Origin: Petrimonas sulfuriphila
Lineage (GTDB): Bacteria; Bacteroidota; Bacteroidia; Bacteroidales; Dysgonomonadaceae
Length of the DNA stretch: 64,000 nt
Strand: one strand, 5' to 3'
Assembly: GCF_051201015.1 (NCBI RefSeq)
Contig: NZ_JBPEHI010000004.1
The notes under the pieces: generated by a model
The model's input: the letters and a program-made list of their open reading frames with translations, nothing else
The model's database searches: none
Told to the model about the DNA's origin: nothing
Position numbers and translations under genes: made by a program
In this document: positions 52,960 to 61,150 of the stretch, piece by piece
Layout of the letters: the number at the start of each line of letters is the position of its first letter
How positions within the stretch are numbered: the stretch's first letter is position 1

Positions 52960-53063
52960 TGAAACAATATTCATTTGGTTCAAAAATAGCAAAAAATCAA
53001 TTTTTCATTAACTCTCTATGGGTCTTTGTAAATGGTGAAGATGTGAATCTGCACCATTTTTTA
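52960..53063 (+). ncRNA. candidate small RNA of about 100 nt under Pho-box-like control
   Basis: The 5' end is estimated from the -7 box at 52946-52953 and the 3' end from the terminator at 53030-53063. The stretch between has no ORF beyond a 6-codon one (ATG at 53018, MGLCKW), which may be chance. An independent promoter for the next gene starts just after the terminator, so this is a self-contained transcription unit. I do not recognise an RNA family. Ends are approximate. Confidence 0.5.
53030..53063 (+). terminator. intrinsic terminator of the candidate small RNA
   Basis: AAATGGTG (53030-53037) pairs with CACCATTT (53052-53059), and inside it AGAT (53039-53042) pairs with ATCT (53047-53050) around a GTGA loop. 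A T run follows. Confidence 0.85.
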
Positions 53064-53064
53064 T

Positions 53065-53072
53065 TATCTTTG
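53065..53072 (+). promoter_or_regulatory. -7 box of the 56-residue membrane protein gene
   Basis: TATCTTTG, a full TAnnTTTG match, lies 20 nt before the ATG at 53093. No good -33 TTTG is seen. Confidence 0.55.
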
Positions 53073-53092
53073 TAAACCACATTGTTCCCATT

Positions 53093-53263
53093 ATGGCAAA
53101 ACGAACATTTTCACAAACGCAATTCGGCTTCATCGCCATACTTTGGGTGATTTTAGCCGGGTATATCCTTATGAACGCAGAGATAAACGCTATCACGATT
53201 ATTTCCCTGATCATGTCGGGGATTATCGTATTTGTTCCTGTTTACAGAAATCTACGAAAATAA
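53093..53263 (+). CDS. 56-residue protein with two membrane segments
   Basis: Starts MAKRTFSQTQFGF and stops with TAA at 53261-53263. Two hydrophobic stretches (FIAILWVILAGYILM and ITIISLIMSGIIVFVPV) are joined by a short polar turn (NAEINA), and the tail YRNLRK is basic, so both ends are probably cytoplasmic. It has its own -7 box and sits between a terminator and gdhA. The clean frame, promoter and membrane pattern make it a likely real gene. Function unknown. Confidence 0.65.
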   Translation: MAKRTFSQTQFGFIAILWVILAGYILMNAEINAITIISLIMSGIIVFVPVYRNLRK

Positions 53264-53381
53264 ACTTTTTTCTGTCAAAACATAAAAAAATGATGAAATA
53301 TTCTTTCATTTAAATTTTTGATACTATTTTTGTATTTCAAAGTGATTGTTTACAAAGTTATCACAATTAAATCCTTTTTTT

Positions 53382-54716
53382 ATGAAGTACGAAGAAATTA
53401 TCAGTCTGGTAAAAAGACGTTTTCCAAATGAGCCTGAATATCTTCAGGCTGTTGAAGAAGTGATTGAGTCGATCGAAGAGGTGTACAACCAACATCCTGA
53501 ATTCGAAAAGGCGAACCTGGTCGAACGGTTGATTATTCCCGACAAGATTCATACGTTTCGTGTCACCTGGGTAGATGACAAGGGTAACGTACAAACGAAC
53601 ATGGGATACCGTATACAGCACAACAACGCTATTGGCCCCTACAAAGGAGGAATTCGTTTTCACGCATCCGTGTCTCCTTCCATCTTGAAATTCCTGGCTT
53701 TTGAACAAACCTTCAAAAACGCGCTTACCACACTTCCCATGGGTGGTGCCAAGGGCGGGTCAGACTTTTCTCCACGCGGTAAATCGGAAGGTGAAGTCAT
53801 GCGCTTCTGCCAAGCTTTTACCGAAGGATTATGGCGGGTTATCGGGCCCGATACCGATGTCCCGGCCGGCGATATTGGTGTGGGCGGCCGCGAAGTGGGC
53901 TATATGTTTGGGAAATACAAAAAGCTGGCCGGTGAGTTCACGGGAACGTTTACCGGAAAAGGGCGTGAGTTCGGCGGGTCACTTATTCGTCCGGAAGCTA
54001 CTGGTTACGGAAACGTTTATTTCCTGCTGGAAATGCTGAAAACCAAAAATATCGATATAAAAGGAAAAAGATGCCTGGTATCTGGCTCGGGGAACGTGGC
54101 TCAATATACGTGCGAGAAGCTGATCGAGCTGGGTGCAATTCCGGTTACCCTTTCCGACTCCGACGGATACATTTACGATCCTGACGGAATTACATCGGAA
54201 AAACTGAAATTTGTGATGGATTTGAAAAACCTCTATCGCGGCCGTATCCGTGAGTATGCAGAGGAATACGGTTGCAAGTACGTTGCTGGTGCCCGCCCGT
54301 GGGGTGAGAAAGCCGATATTGCACTGCCTTCTGCCACACAGAACGAAATCGACGGAGACGATGCCCAGTCACTCGTGAATAACGGAATCTTTGCCGTATC
54401 GGAAGGTGCCAATATGCCGAGCACCCCGGAGGCAATCGAGATTTTCCAGAAACACAAGATCCTCTATGCTCCTGGGAAGGCAGCCAATGCCGGTGGAGTA
54501 TCGGTGTCGGGCCTGGAAATGACGCAAAATTCCGAACGTTACAGCTGGAGCGCTGAGCAAGTGGACGAAAAGCTAAAATGGATTATGGGCAATATTCACG
54601 AAAACTGTGTAAAATACGGTACCGAACCGGATGGTTATGTAAACTACGTGAAAGGGGCTAATATTGCCGGATTTATGAAAGTAGCCAAGGCGATGATGGG
54701 GCAGGGAATTTTGTAA
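53382..54716 (+). CDS. gdhA: NADP-type glutamate dehydrogenase
   Basis: 444 residues from the ATG at 53382; the frame begins earlier with a TTG at 53346, but homologues of this length start at MKYEEIISLVKRRF. The substrate domain has GPYKGGIRFHASVSPSILKFLAFEQTFKNALT and PMGGAKGGSDF with the catalytic Lys region, and PAGDIGVGGREVGYMFG. The Rossmann domain has VSGSGNVAQY. This is the hexameric family of about 450 residues that makes glutamate from 2-oxoglutarate and ammonium. A TATTTTTG -7-like box is at 53325-53332. Confidence 0.97.
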   Translation: MKYEEIISLVKRRFPNEPEYLQAVEEVIESIEEVYNQHPEFEKANLVERLIIPDKIHTFRVTWVDDKGNVQTNMGYRIQHNNAIGPYKGGIRFHASVSPSILKFLAFEQTFKNALTTLPMGGAKGGSDFSPRGKSEGEVMRFCQAFTEGLWRVIGPDTDVPAGDIGVGGREVGYMFGKYKKLAGEFTGTFTGKGREFGGSLIRPEATGYGNVYFLLEMLKTKNIDIKGKRCLVSGSGNVAQYTCEKLIELGAIPVTLSDSDGYIYDPDGITSEKLKFVMDLKNLYRGRIREYAEEYGCKYVAGARPWGEKADIALPSATQNEIDGDDAQSLVNNGIFAVSEGANMPSTPEAIEIFQKHKILYAPGKAANAGGVSVSGLEMTQNSERYSWSAEQVDEKLKWIMGNIHENCVKYGTEPDGYVNYVKGANIAGFMKVAKAMMGQGIL

Positions 54717-54804
54717 TTTTATCGATTTGCCTTAAATTCAGTTTCATAAATTTTTTTTATTCTCAGAATTGCCGTATTTTTGCAGCCTGAATTTGCACAA
54801 GGAG

Positions 54805-54878
54805 GGTCGGGTAGCTCAGCTGGATAGAGCAACAGCCTTCTAAGCTGTGGGTCCTGGGTTCGAATCCCAGCCTGATCA
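54805..54878 (+). tRNA. tRNA-Arg (anticodon TCT)
   Basis: 74 nt fold as a cloverleaf. The acceptor stem GGTCGGG (54805-54811) pairs with CCTGATC (54871-54877) with two G-T pairs. The D arm is GCTC...GAGC, the anticodon stem is ACAGC/GCTGT with loop CTTCTAA (anticodon TCT, reading AGA), and the T arm is CTGGG-TTCGAAT-CCCAG. The discriminator is A; CCA is not encoded. A TATTTTTG -7 box at 54775-54782 lies 22 nt upstream. Confidence 0.97.
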
Positions 54879-54890
54879 CGTTAGAAACGA

Positions 54891-54924
54891 AACACTTATC
54901 AATGAATGTTGGTAAGTGTTTTTT
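54891..54924 (+). terminator. intrinsic terminator after tRNA-Arg
   Basis: A 12-bp stem AACACTTATCAA (54891-54902) / TTGGTAAGTGTT (54909-54920), with one G-T pair and a 6-nt loop, is followed by a T run. Confidence 0.9.
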
Positions 54925-55003
54925 ATGTTTGGATAAAAATGTGGAAAAATTACACACTCTTCCGTTTTTTTGTAAGAAGCCGGTTTGATTTTGTTTTATC
55001 GAT

Positions 55004-55137
55004 TACCTTTGTTTCGGATTCATTAATAAACAATAGAATTACGCGCATTGATTTTTATTTTAGTCCAACCAAAATCTTAACTATGTTTTTATTTTTTTCG
55101 TAGTGATTACGGGAGCTTAAAAACATAGTTTTTTTAT
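55004..55137 (+). other. gap with a -7 box and a strong terminator-like stem-loop (possible small RNA or leader)
   Basis: The 272-nt gap between tRNA-Arg and the CYTH gene has no convincing ORF. It contains TACCTTTG (55004-55011), a full -7 match. About 70 nt later comes a 13-bp perfect inverted repeat AACTATGTTTTTA (55079-55091) / TAAAAACATAGTT (55118-55130), followed by TTTTT, with an inner CGTA/TACG pair. A transcript of about 120 nt could start and end here. Confidence 0.4.
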
Positions 55138-55196
55138 TCTTATTTATCCCCAACACTTTGTTGATCTCGTTTGTTATATCGTAAAATGCAACCGGT

Positions 55197-55673
55197 ATGG
55201 GCTACGAAATCGAACGTAAATTCCTCGTCAGCGGTGAATATAAATCACATGCTTACGACCATTATGTCATGAAGCAGGGCTATCTTTCCCTGTCGGGTAT
55301 TAGCGTAGTGCGGGTACGTGTGAAGGGAGAGAAAGGGTATATCACCGTTAAAGGCGCTGTGGGAGAAGGGGGGATCACCCGGCGTGAGTGGGAGTATGAG
55401 GTTCCGCTCCGCGATGCGGAAGAGATGCTGCTTCTCTGTGAAGATGCCGTGATTGAGAAAACCCGTTACCTCGTGAAGGTGGGAAAGCATACCTTTGAAG
55501 TAGATGAGTTTGGCGGAGAAAATGCAGGGCTGCAAATTGCGGAGGTGGAGCTGGAGAGTGAAGAGGAATCCTACGAAAAACCCGGATGGTTGGGTCACGA
55601 GGTTACCGGTAATGTCCGCTATTACAACTCTTATCTTTCCATCCATCCCTACAGAGAATGGGCTGAGCAGTAA
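55197..55673 (+). CDS. CYTH-domain protein (triphosphate tunnel family)
   Basis: 158 residues. The N-terminal signature YEIERKFLV (ExExK) is at residues 3-11, with the other tunnel-lining basic and acidic residues in VRVRVKGEKGYITVKG, TRREWEYEVP, IEKTRYLV, FEVDEFGG and AEVELESE. These proteins form an eight-strand beta tunnel that binds metal-bound triphosphates; members are tripolyphosphatases or thiamine triphosphatases, and most bacterial ones are not cyclases. Activity of this copy is not certain. A terminator shared with the convergent ilvE gene follows. Confidence 0.9.
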   Translation: MGYEIERKFLVSGEYKSHAYDHYVMKQGYLSLSGISVVRVRVKGEKGYITVKGAVGEGGITRREWEYEVPLRDAEEMLLLCEDAVIEKTRYLVKVGKHTFEVDEFGGENAGLQIAEVELESEEESYEKPGWLGHEVTGNVRYYNSYLSIHPYREWAEQ

Positions 55674-55677
55674 CAAA

Positions 55678-55701
55678 AAAAAGCGGCAATCGCCGCTTTT
55701 T
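55678..55701. terminator. bidirectional terminator between the CYTH gene and ilvE
   Basis: GCGGC (55683-55687) / GCCGC (55692-55696) is flanked by an A tract on the left and a T tract on the right, so the hairpin can end transcription from both sides. It fills nearly the whole gap between the two convergent genes. Confidence 0.9.
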
Positions 55702-55705
55702 GGTT

Positions 55706-56725
55706 TTATTCAACGATGGTTACCCACCCGTGCGTATCCGGCTCGTCACCGTACTGGATAGCGCGAAGTTTCTTATATAGTTTTTCCGAGATCGGGCCGG
55801 CCTTCCCGTCTTTGCAGAATGCATAGGTTTTATTTTCCACCAGGTCGTCGATGCGCAGGATAGGGCTGATTACTGCGGCCGTTCCGCACGCTCCGGCTTC
55901 TTCAAAGGTGGCCAGTTCTTCTTCGGGAACACGGCGGCGTTCCACTTTCATTCCCATATCTTCTGCCAGTTGCATCAGGCTTTTGTTGGTGATGGAAGGC
56001 AAGATGGATGTTGATTCGGGCGTGATATAGGTGTTGTTTTTGATGCCGAAAAAGTTGGCAGGCCCGCATTCATCCAGGTATTTTTTCTCTTTGGCATCCA
56101 GGTAAAGAACCGCAGAATAACCCATTTTGTGGGCTTTTTCACCTGCTGTGAGGCTTGCAGCATAGTTGCCGCCCACTTTAAAGGTCCCGGTTCCGAGTGG
56201 CGCAGCACGGTCGTATTCGCGCAAGATCACCATGGGTGTAGGCTTGAATCCTTCTTTAAAATAGGGGCCTACGGGGGTTACAAAGATCAGAAAAGTGTAT
56301 TCAGATGCCGGTTTTACTCCCACCTGTGCACTGGTTCCAATCAGGAGCGGGCGGATATATAATGATGCGCCGCTTTCGTAAGGCGGCACAAACCGTTCGT
56401 TTTTCTTCACGGCCAATAAAACCATCTCTTCGAATAGTTCCACAGGAAGCTCTGCCATCATGATCCCGTGGCACGATGATTGCAGACGTAACGCATTCTC
56501 ACGCATACGGAAAATCCGGATTTTTCCGTCTTTTCCTTTAAAGGCTTTTAGTCCTTCAAATGCTTCCTGCCCGTAATGCAGACAAGTGGCAGCCATGTGG
56601 ATGTTTAAAAACTCGGAGGTATCGACTTGTGGTTCACTCCATTTTCCGTCCTTGAAATAGGTGCGGATATTGAAGTCTGTTTTCATATAGCCGAACGATA
56701 AATCGGCCCAATTGATCGTATCCAT
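55706..56725 (-). CDS. ilvE: branched-chain amino acid aminotransferase
   Basis: 339 residues. The PLP fold type IV is shown by FGYMKTDFNIRTYFKDGKWSEP at the start, HYGQEAFEGLKAF, YIRPLLIGTSAQVGVKPA, GTFKVGGNYAASL (PLP-Lys region), LDECGPANFFGI and EEAGACGTAAVISP. It matches the long BCAT group that moves the amino group between leucine, isoleucine or valine and 2-oxoglutarate. It is a single gene. On the minus strand TACTTTTG (56770-56777) forms a full -7 box 45 nt upstream. Confidence 0.95.
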   Translation of the reverse strand: MDTINWADLSFGYMKTDFNIRTYFKDGKWSEPQVDTSEFLNIHMAATCLHYGQEAFEGLKAFKGKDGKIRIFRMRENALRLQSSCHGIMMAELPVELFEEMVLLAVKKNERFVPPYESGASLYIRPLLIGTSAQVGVKPASEYTFLIFVTPVGPYFKEGFKPTPMVILREYDRAAPLGTGTFKVGGNYAASLTAGEKAHKMGYSAVLYLDAKEKKYLDECGPANFFGIKNNTYITPESTSILPSITNKSLMQLAEDMGMKVERRRVPEEELATFEEAGACGTAAVISPILRIDDLVENKTYAFCKDGKAGPISEKLYKKLRAIQYGDEPDTHGWVTIVE

Positions 56726-56769
56726 TTTTGTTGTGTTTAAAATAATAAAGTCAGGTTTTATACCCTATG

Positions 56770-56777
56770 CAAAAGTA
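56770..56777 (-). promoter_or_regulatory. -7 box of the ilvE promoter
   Basis: The minus strand reads TACTTTTG, a full TAnnTTTG match, in the 112-nt gap between ilvE and the divergent dnaG gene. Confidence 0.5.
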
Positions 56778-56837
56778 ACATTTATTTTCAAATTATCCCT
56801 TATTGACGATTAATTTCACTATTTTCGTATTCCCAAA

Positions 56838-58892
56838 ATGATAGATTCGCAAACCATAGAACGGATTCAGGACACGGCTCAGATCGTTGATGTGGTGTCT
56901 GATTTTGTCACGCTTCGCCGGAGGGGTGTTAACTTTGTGGGGCTGTGTCCGTTTCACGACGACCGGACCCCGTCGTTTTATGTGTCGCCCGCCAAAAACA
57001 TCTGCAAATGTTTCGCTTGTGGTGAAGGCGGTTCTTCTGTGCATTTTATCATGAAGCACGAGCAGCTTTCCTATTACGAAGCACTGAAATTCCTGGCAAA
57101 AAAATACAACATTGAAGTTGTTGAAAAAGAGCTGACCAGCGAGGAAAAGCAAGCCCAGAGCGATCGCGACAGCATGTTCATCCTGAATGAGTTCGCGCGT
57201 GATTATTTTGTGAAAAAGCTTCACGACGACCCGGAGGGGAAAGCCATAGGGTTGAGTTATTTCAAAGAGCGCGGATTTCGGGACGACATAATCAAAAAAT
57301 TTCAGCTAGGTTACAGCCTCGAGCAGCGCGATGCGTTTTCCTCGGAAGCGCAAAGGGCCGGTTACAGAAGCGACTATTTGCTAAAAACCGGACTTTCCGC
57401 CGGAGGTGAAAATAACAGCCCGCTGATCGACCGATTCCGGGGAAGGGTCATTTTTCCCGTGCATACGTTATCGGGGAAAGTAGTGGCCTTTGGCGGCCGT
57501 ATTCTCAAAAAGGCTGAGAACACAGGAAAGTACGTAAATTCGCCGGAAAGTGAGATCTACTCCAAAAGTAGGGAGCTTTATGGGATCTTTTTCTCTAAAA
57601 GTGCCATTGTTAAAGCCGATAAGTGTTTTTTGGTTGAAGGTTATACCGATGTGTTGTCGATGCACCAGGCAGGTATCGAGAACGTGGTTGCATCGTCGGG
57701 AACAGCGCTTACGCACGGACAGATACGGATGATTCACCGCTTTTCCGAAAACATCACGGTCCTGTACGACGGCGATGCAGCCGGTATTAAAGCTGCCCTG
57801 CGCGGTATCGACCTACTGTTGGAAGACGGAATGAACGTAAGGGTAGTGCTGCTGCCCGAAGGTGAAGATCCCGATTCGTTCGCCCGCAAGCAGAGTGCTG
57901 AAGAGTTCAACCGGTTTATCGAAGAGCATGAGCAGGACTTTATCCGCTTTAAAACCCACTTGCTGTTGGATGAGGTTGGGGATGATCCTATCAAAAAGGC
58001 CGGGCTTATCACGAACATCGTCCAGAGTATCGCGCTTATTCCCGACAACATCAAGCGCTCCGTTTACATACAGGATACGGCAACATTACTCAGTACACGT
58101 GAAGATGTTGTTATTGCTGCCGTCAATAAAATCAGGATAAGGAACTACGAAAAGAAGAAAGAACAGCACGAGAAGGAGGAATCCCGGGAAGCGGCCGTTG
58201 GAACGGCATCCTTACCCGGCGATACTGCAGATAACGGAAGCCGTAAGATCTTAACGGCAAGAAACCCTTACGAGAAACCGGAACGCGAACTGATCCGGTA
58301 CATCATCCGGTACGGGACGCTACCCATTTTTGTGAGGTATGAAAAAGAAAAACAAAAAGTGGAAGACGAAGAGATTGAAGTGGAGGTAACCATCGAGGAC
58401 GGACCGTCCGTTATCGAAGTTATCCGGTTCGATCTCATGAGGGATAAATTTATTTTTTCAAGCGAAGCCTTTTTTTCCAACACACTATACCGGGCAATTT
58501 TTGACGAAGCCTGCGGAAAGGTAAGTGACGAGTCGTTCGTTTGTGACAGGTATTTTCTTACCCATCACGATCCCGGAATCAGCAAACTGGCTACCGATCT
58601 TATCAGCGACAAATACCAGTTGAGCAAGATCCACGCAAAATCAATCGGAGAAAGCGAAGATGAGAAAAGCTCACGCCTTCGCGAACGAAATTCACTGGAC
58701 AAGTTGGTTATCCGTGCCACCACAGAGCTTAAGAATGCTCACGTGATGCAGCGGATAAACGAAGTGAAAAAAAACATAGAAACTGCAGATGCCCAGCAAC
58801 AAATGGAGTTGATGAACGAACTTAGGCAATTGCAGGATTTGAAGAAAGTATTGGCCAAGAATCTGGGAGAAAGGATAATACTGAGGTATTAG
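56838..58892 (+). CDS. dnaG: DNA primase
   Basis: 684 residues. The N-terminal zinc-binding domain shows CPFHDDRTPSFYVSPAKNIC and CFACGEGGSS (about residues 39-67). The catalytic core has the TOPRIM motifs FLVEGYTDVLSMHQAG and LYDGDAAGIKAALRGIDLLLEDG, with the metal-binding Glu and Asp residues. A C-terminal helical region (about 590-684) would bind the DnaB helicase. It makes RNA primers for the lagging strand. It lies about 14 kb from the origin-like cluster. The ABC transporter genes follow 27 nt later. Confidence 0.97.
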   Translation: MIDSQTIERIQDTAQIVDVVSDFVTLRRRGVNFVGLCPFHDDRTPSFYVSPAKNICKCFACGEGGSSVHFIMKHEQLSYYEALKFLAKKYNIEVVEKELTSEEKQAQSDRDSMFILNEFARDYFVKKLHDDPEGKAIGLSYFKERGFRDDIIKKFQLGYSLEQRDAFSSEAQRAGYRSDYLLKTGLSAGGENNSPLIDRFRGRVIFPVHTLSGKVVAFGGRILKKAENTGKYVNSPESEIYSKSRELYGIFFSKSAIVKADKCFLVEGYTDVLSMHQAGIENVVASSGTALTHGQIRMIHRFSENITVLYDGDAAGIKAALRGIDLLLEDGMNVRVVLLPEGEDPDSFARKQSAEEFNRFIEEHEQDFIRFKTHLLLDEVGDDPIKKAGLITNIVQSIALIPDNIKRSVYIQDTATLLSTREDVVIAAVNKIRIRNYEKKKEQHEKEESREAAVGTASLPGDTADNGSRKILTARNPYEKPERELIRYIIRYGTLPIFVRYEKEKQKVEDEEIEVEVTIEDGPSVIEVIRFDLMRDKFIFSSEAFFSNTLYRAIFDEACGKVSDESFVCDRYFLTHHDPGISKLATDLISDKYQLSKIHAKSIGESEDEKSSRLRERNSLDKLVIRATTELKNAHVMQRINEVKKNIETADAQQQMELMNELRQLQDLKKVLAKNLGERIILRY

Positions 58893-58919
58893 GTATCTAC
58901 TGAATAACAACCGAATATA

Positions 58920-59819
58920 ATGTATTTAGAAACCACCAACGTTGTAAAACAATATGCCAACCATTTGGCGCTGAACAAAGTCAGCATCCGGGTTCCCAAG
59001 GGGACAGTTTTCGGGCTGCTAGGACCGAACGGAGCGGGGAAAACCACCCTTATCCGCATCATCACGCGTATCACTGCACCCGACAGCGGTGAGGTGCTTA
59101 TCAACGGACGCCCGTCGAAGAGCGATGACGTCTTCAATATCGGATACCTGCCCGAAGAGCGTGGATTATACAAAAAAATGAAAGTAGGCGAGCAGGCCAT
59201 GTACCTGGCTCAACTGCGCGGATTATCGAAAACCGACGCACATCGCGAGCTGATGGTTTGGTTCAGGCGGTTCGATATCGCGAATTGGTACAACCGCAAG
59301 GTGGAAGAATTATCGAAAGGAATGCAGCAGAAAGTGCAGTTTATTTCCACCGTCATCCACAACCCCGACCTGCTGATCTTCGATGAACCGTTCAGCGGCT
59401 TCGACCCGGTAAACGCCGAGATGATAAAAAACGAAATGCTTCGCCTGAAGGCCGAAGGGAAGACCATTATTCTCTCCACGCACAACATGGAGTCGGTGGA
59501 AGCGTTGTGCGACAATATCGCGCTTATTCACCGGTCGCAGGTCGTCTTGCAGGGAAAGGTCTTCGATATCCGGCGGGAACACCGGACCAACATTTTTCGT
59601 TTTCGCCTTCGTGACAGCGACTTCTCGTTTGAACATCCCTCCTTCACGCTGGTCTCAAAAGAGCCCTACCACGAATTTACCGATATCCGGGTCAGGAAAC
59701 AACCCGAAGTCGCCACTAATGAACTGGCGAAACTTATTTTCGATAAATTCGATGTTGTGGCATACGACGAGGAAATACCTACGATGAATGATGTTTTCAT
59801 TGAAACCGTATCAAGCTAA
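58920..59819 (+). CDS. ABC transporter ATP-binding protein (NatA-like exporter)
   Basis: 299 residues. Walker A is GPNGAGKTT (about 36-44), the Q-loop lies near IGYLPEERGLYKKM, the signature is LSKGMQQKVQF, Walker B is LLIFDEPFSGFD, and the H-loop is LSTHNMES. A C-terminal DUF4162-type domain follows residue 215. It powers the membrane protein encoded 4 nt downstream. This pair resembles NatA/NatB sodium or small-molecule exporters; the real substrate is unknown. Confidence 0.94.
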   Translation: MYLETTNVVKQYANHLALNKVSIRVPKGTVFGLLGPNGAGKTTLIRIITRITAPDSGEVLINGRPSKSDDVFNIGYLPEERGLYKKMKVGEQAMYLAQLRGLSKTDAHRELMVWFRRFDIANWYNRKVEELSKGMQQKVQFISTVIHNPDLLIFDEPFSGFDPVNAEMIKNEMLRLKAEGKTIILSTHNMESVEALCDNIALIHRSQVVLQGKVFDIRREHRTNIFRFRLRDSDFSFEHPSFTLVSKEPYHEFTDIRVRKQPEVATNELAKLIFDKFDVVAYDEEIPTMNDVFIETVSS

Positions 59820-59823
59820 AATT

Positions 59824-61134
59824 ATGAATACCTTATCATTAGTTATACAACGCGAATACCTTACCCGGGTAAGGAAAAGATCGTTTATCCTCATGACGCT
59901 GCTGATGCCGTTGCTGATGGTGGCGCTGTCATTTGTGCCCCTGTGGCTCTCCACCCTGAACGACGGTGTGGTGAAAAACATTGCCGTCATCGACAATACC
60001 GGCATCTATGCGCCGTTATTGAAATCCACCGACCTTTACCGGTTTCAAATCATCAACGATGCGCAGCAAGGCGAGTACCAATCTAAAATAGGAAAAGACC
60101 TGTTTGCCATCCTGCAGATTACCGAAGACTTGAGCAGGAATAGCCAGGCGGTGACCATATTATCTGAAAAGCAGACGCCGCAGGAACTGCGTACGATGGT
60201 TGAAAGTGCACTGAACGAAAAGGTTATGGAACAGCGGCTGGACGATTTGTCTCGGCAGGGCAACGTAAACGCGGAAGCCATCTCGGAGGTCCGTTCCATC
60301 ATTGAAGCCGGTTCAGACATTTCCGTGAAAACGATGAAATGGGGAGACGACGGGACAGTGTCGGAATCATCCACCGAGATTGCCACCATTATCGGAATGG
60401 TATTTACCATTCTTATCTACATGTTTATCCTGATGTACGGAAACATGGTGATGCAGGCTGTTCTGGAAGAGAAGAAAAGTCGTGTGGTGGAGGTGATGGT
60501 TTCGTCGGTGAAGCCTGTCAACCTGTTGGTCGGAAAAATTACCGGGATCGGTTTGGTGGGGATTACCCAGCTCATTATCTGGGGAGTGCTGACCGGGGTG
60601 TTGTTTACCTCGCTCTCCCTGTTTATTGCTTCACCACAACAAGCCCCGGGGGCCGTGCCGGCCGAGATGAGCAGCTTCGACACGGAGGGAATCATGAAAG
60701 CCGTATTGAGTGTCAACTGGTTTGAGATTATTGTTTACTTTTTGCTTTTCTTCGTAGGGGGATACATCCTGTATGCTTCCATTTTCGCAATGTTTGCTTC
60801 GGCAGTCGACAGCGAAGAAGATACATCGCAGTTCATGATGCCCGTAACCCTGATCATCATGTTTGCCTTTTTTGCCGGATTTTACAGCGTGGGCAATCCC
60901 GACGGGCCGTTGGCATTCTGGGGTTCCTTGATTCCGTTTACATCACCCATTGTGATGATGGTGCGACTGCCGTTCGGGATTCCGCTGTGGGAGAAACTGC
61001 TTTCGCTGGTGCTGCTTTACGGAACGTTTATCCTTATCTCCTTCTTTGCTGCTAAGATCTACCGAGTGGGTATCCTGATGTACGGCAAGAAACCATCGGT
61101 GAAAGAGATGATAAAGTGGGTGAAGTACAAGTGA
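59824..61134 (+). CDS. ABC-2 type transporter permease (NatB-like)
   Basis: 436 residues from the ATG at 59824, 4 nt after the ATPase stop; the earlier ATG at 59788 would overlap the ATPase by 32 nt. It opens LSLVIQREYLTRVRKRSFILMTLLMPLLMVALS (first helix), then a large extracytoplasmic domain (about 45-195), and five more helices from IATIIGMVFTILIYMFILMYG to the end. The order is typical of ABC-2 permeases of the NatB/CcmB type. It forms the exporter with the upstream ATPase. Confidence 0.92.
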   Translation: MNTLSLVIQREYLTRVRKRSFILMTLLMPLLMVALSFVPLWLSTLNDGVVKNIAVIDNTGIYAPLLKSTDLYRFQIINDAQQGEYQSKIGKDLFAILQITEDLSRNSQAVTILSEKQTPQELRTMVESALNEKVMEQRLDDLSRQGNVNAEAISEVRSIIEAGSDISVKTMKWGDDGTVSESSTEIATIIGMVFTILIYMFILMYGNMVMQAVLEEKKSRVVEVMVSSVKPVNLLVGKITGIGLVGITQLIIWGVLTGVLFTSLSLFIASPQQAPGAVPAEMSSFDTEGIMKAVLSVNWFEIIVYFLLFFVGGYILYASIFAMFASAVDSEEDTSQFMMPVTLIIMFAFFAGFYSVGNPDGPLAFWGSLIPFTSPIVMMVRLPFGIPLWEKLLSLVLLYGTFILISFFAAKIYRVGILMYGKKPSVKEMIKWVKYK

Positions 61135-61150
61135 TTGAAAATACTGAGGC

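Noticed and set aside
54906..55103. 65-codon frame after tRNA-Arg
   Set aside because: It starts inside the tRNA terminator hairpin, runs through a promoter-like box, and encodes a Phe-rich low-complexity peptide.
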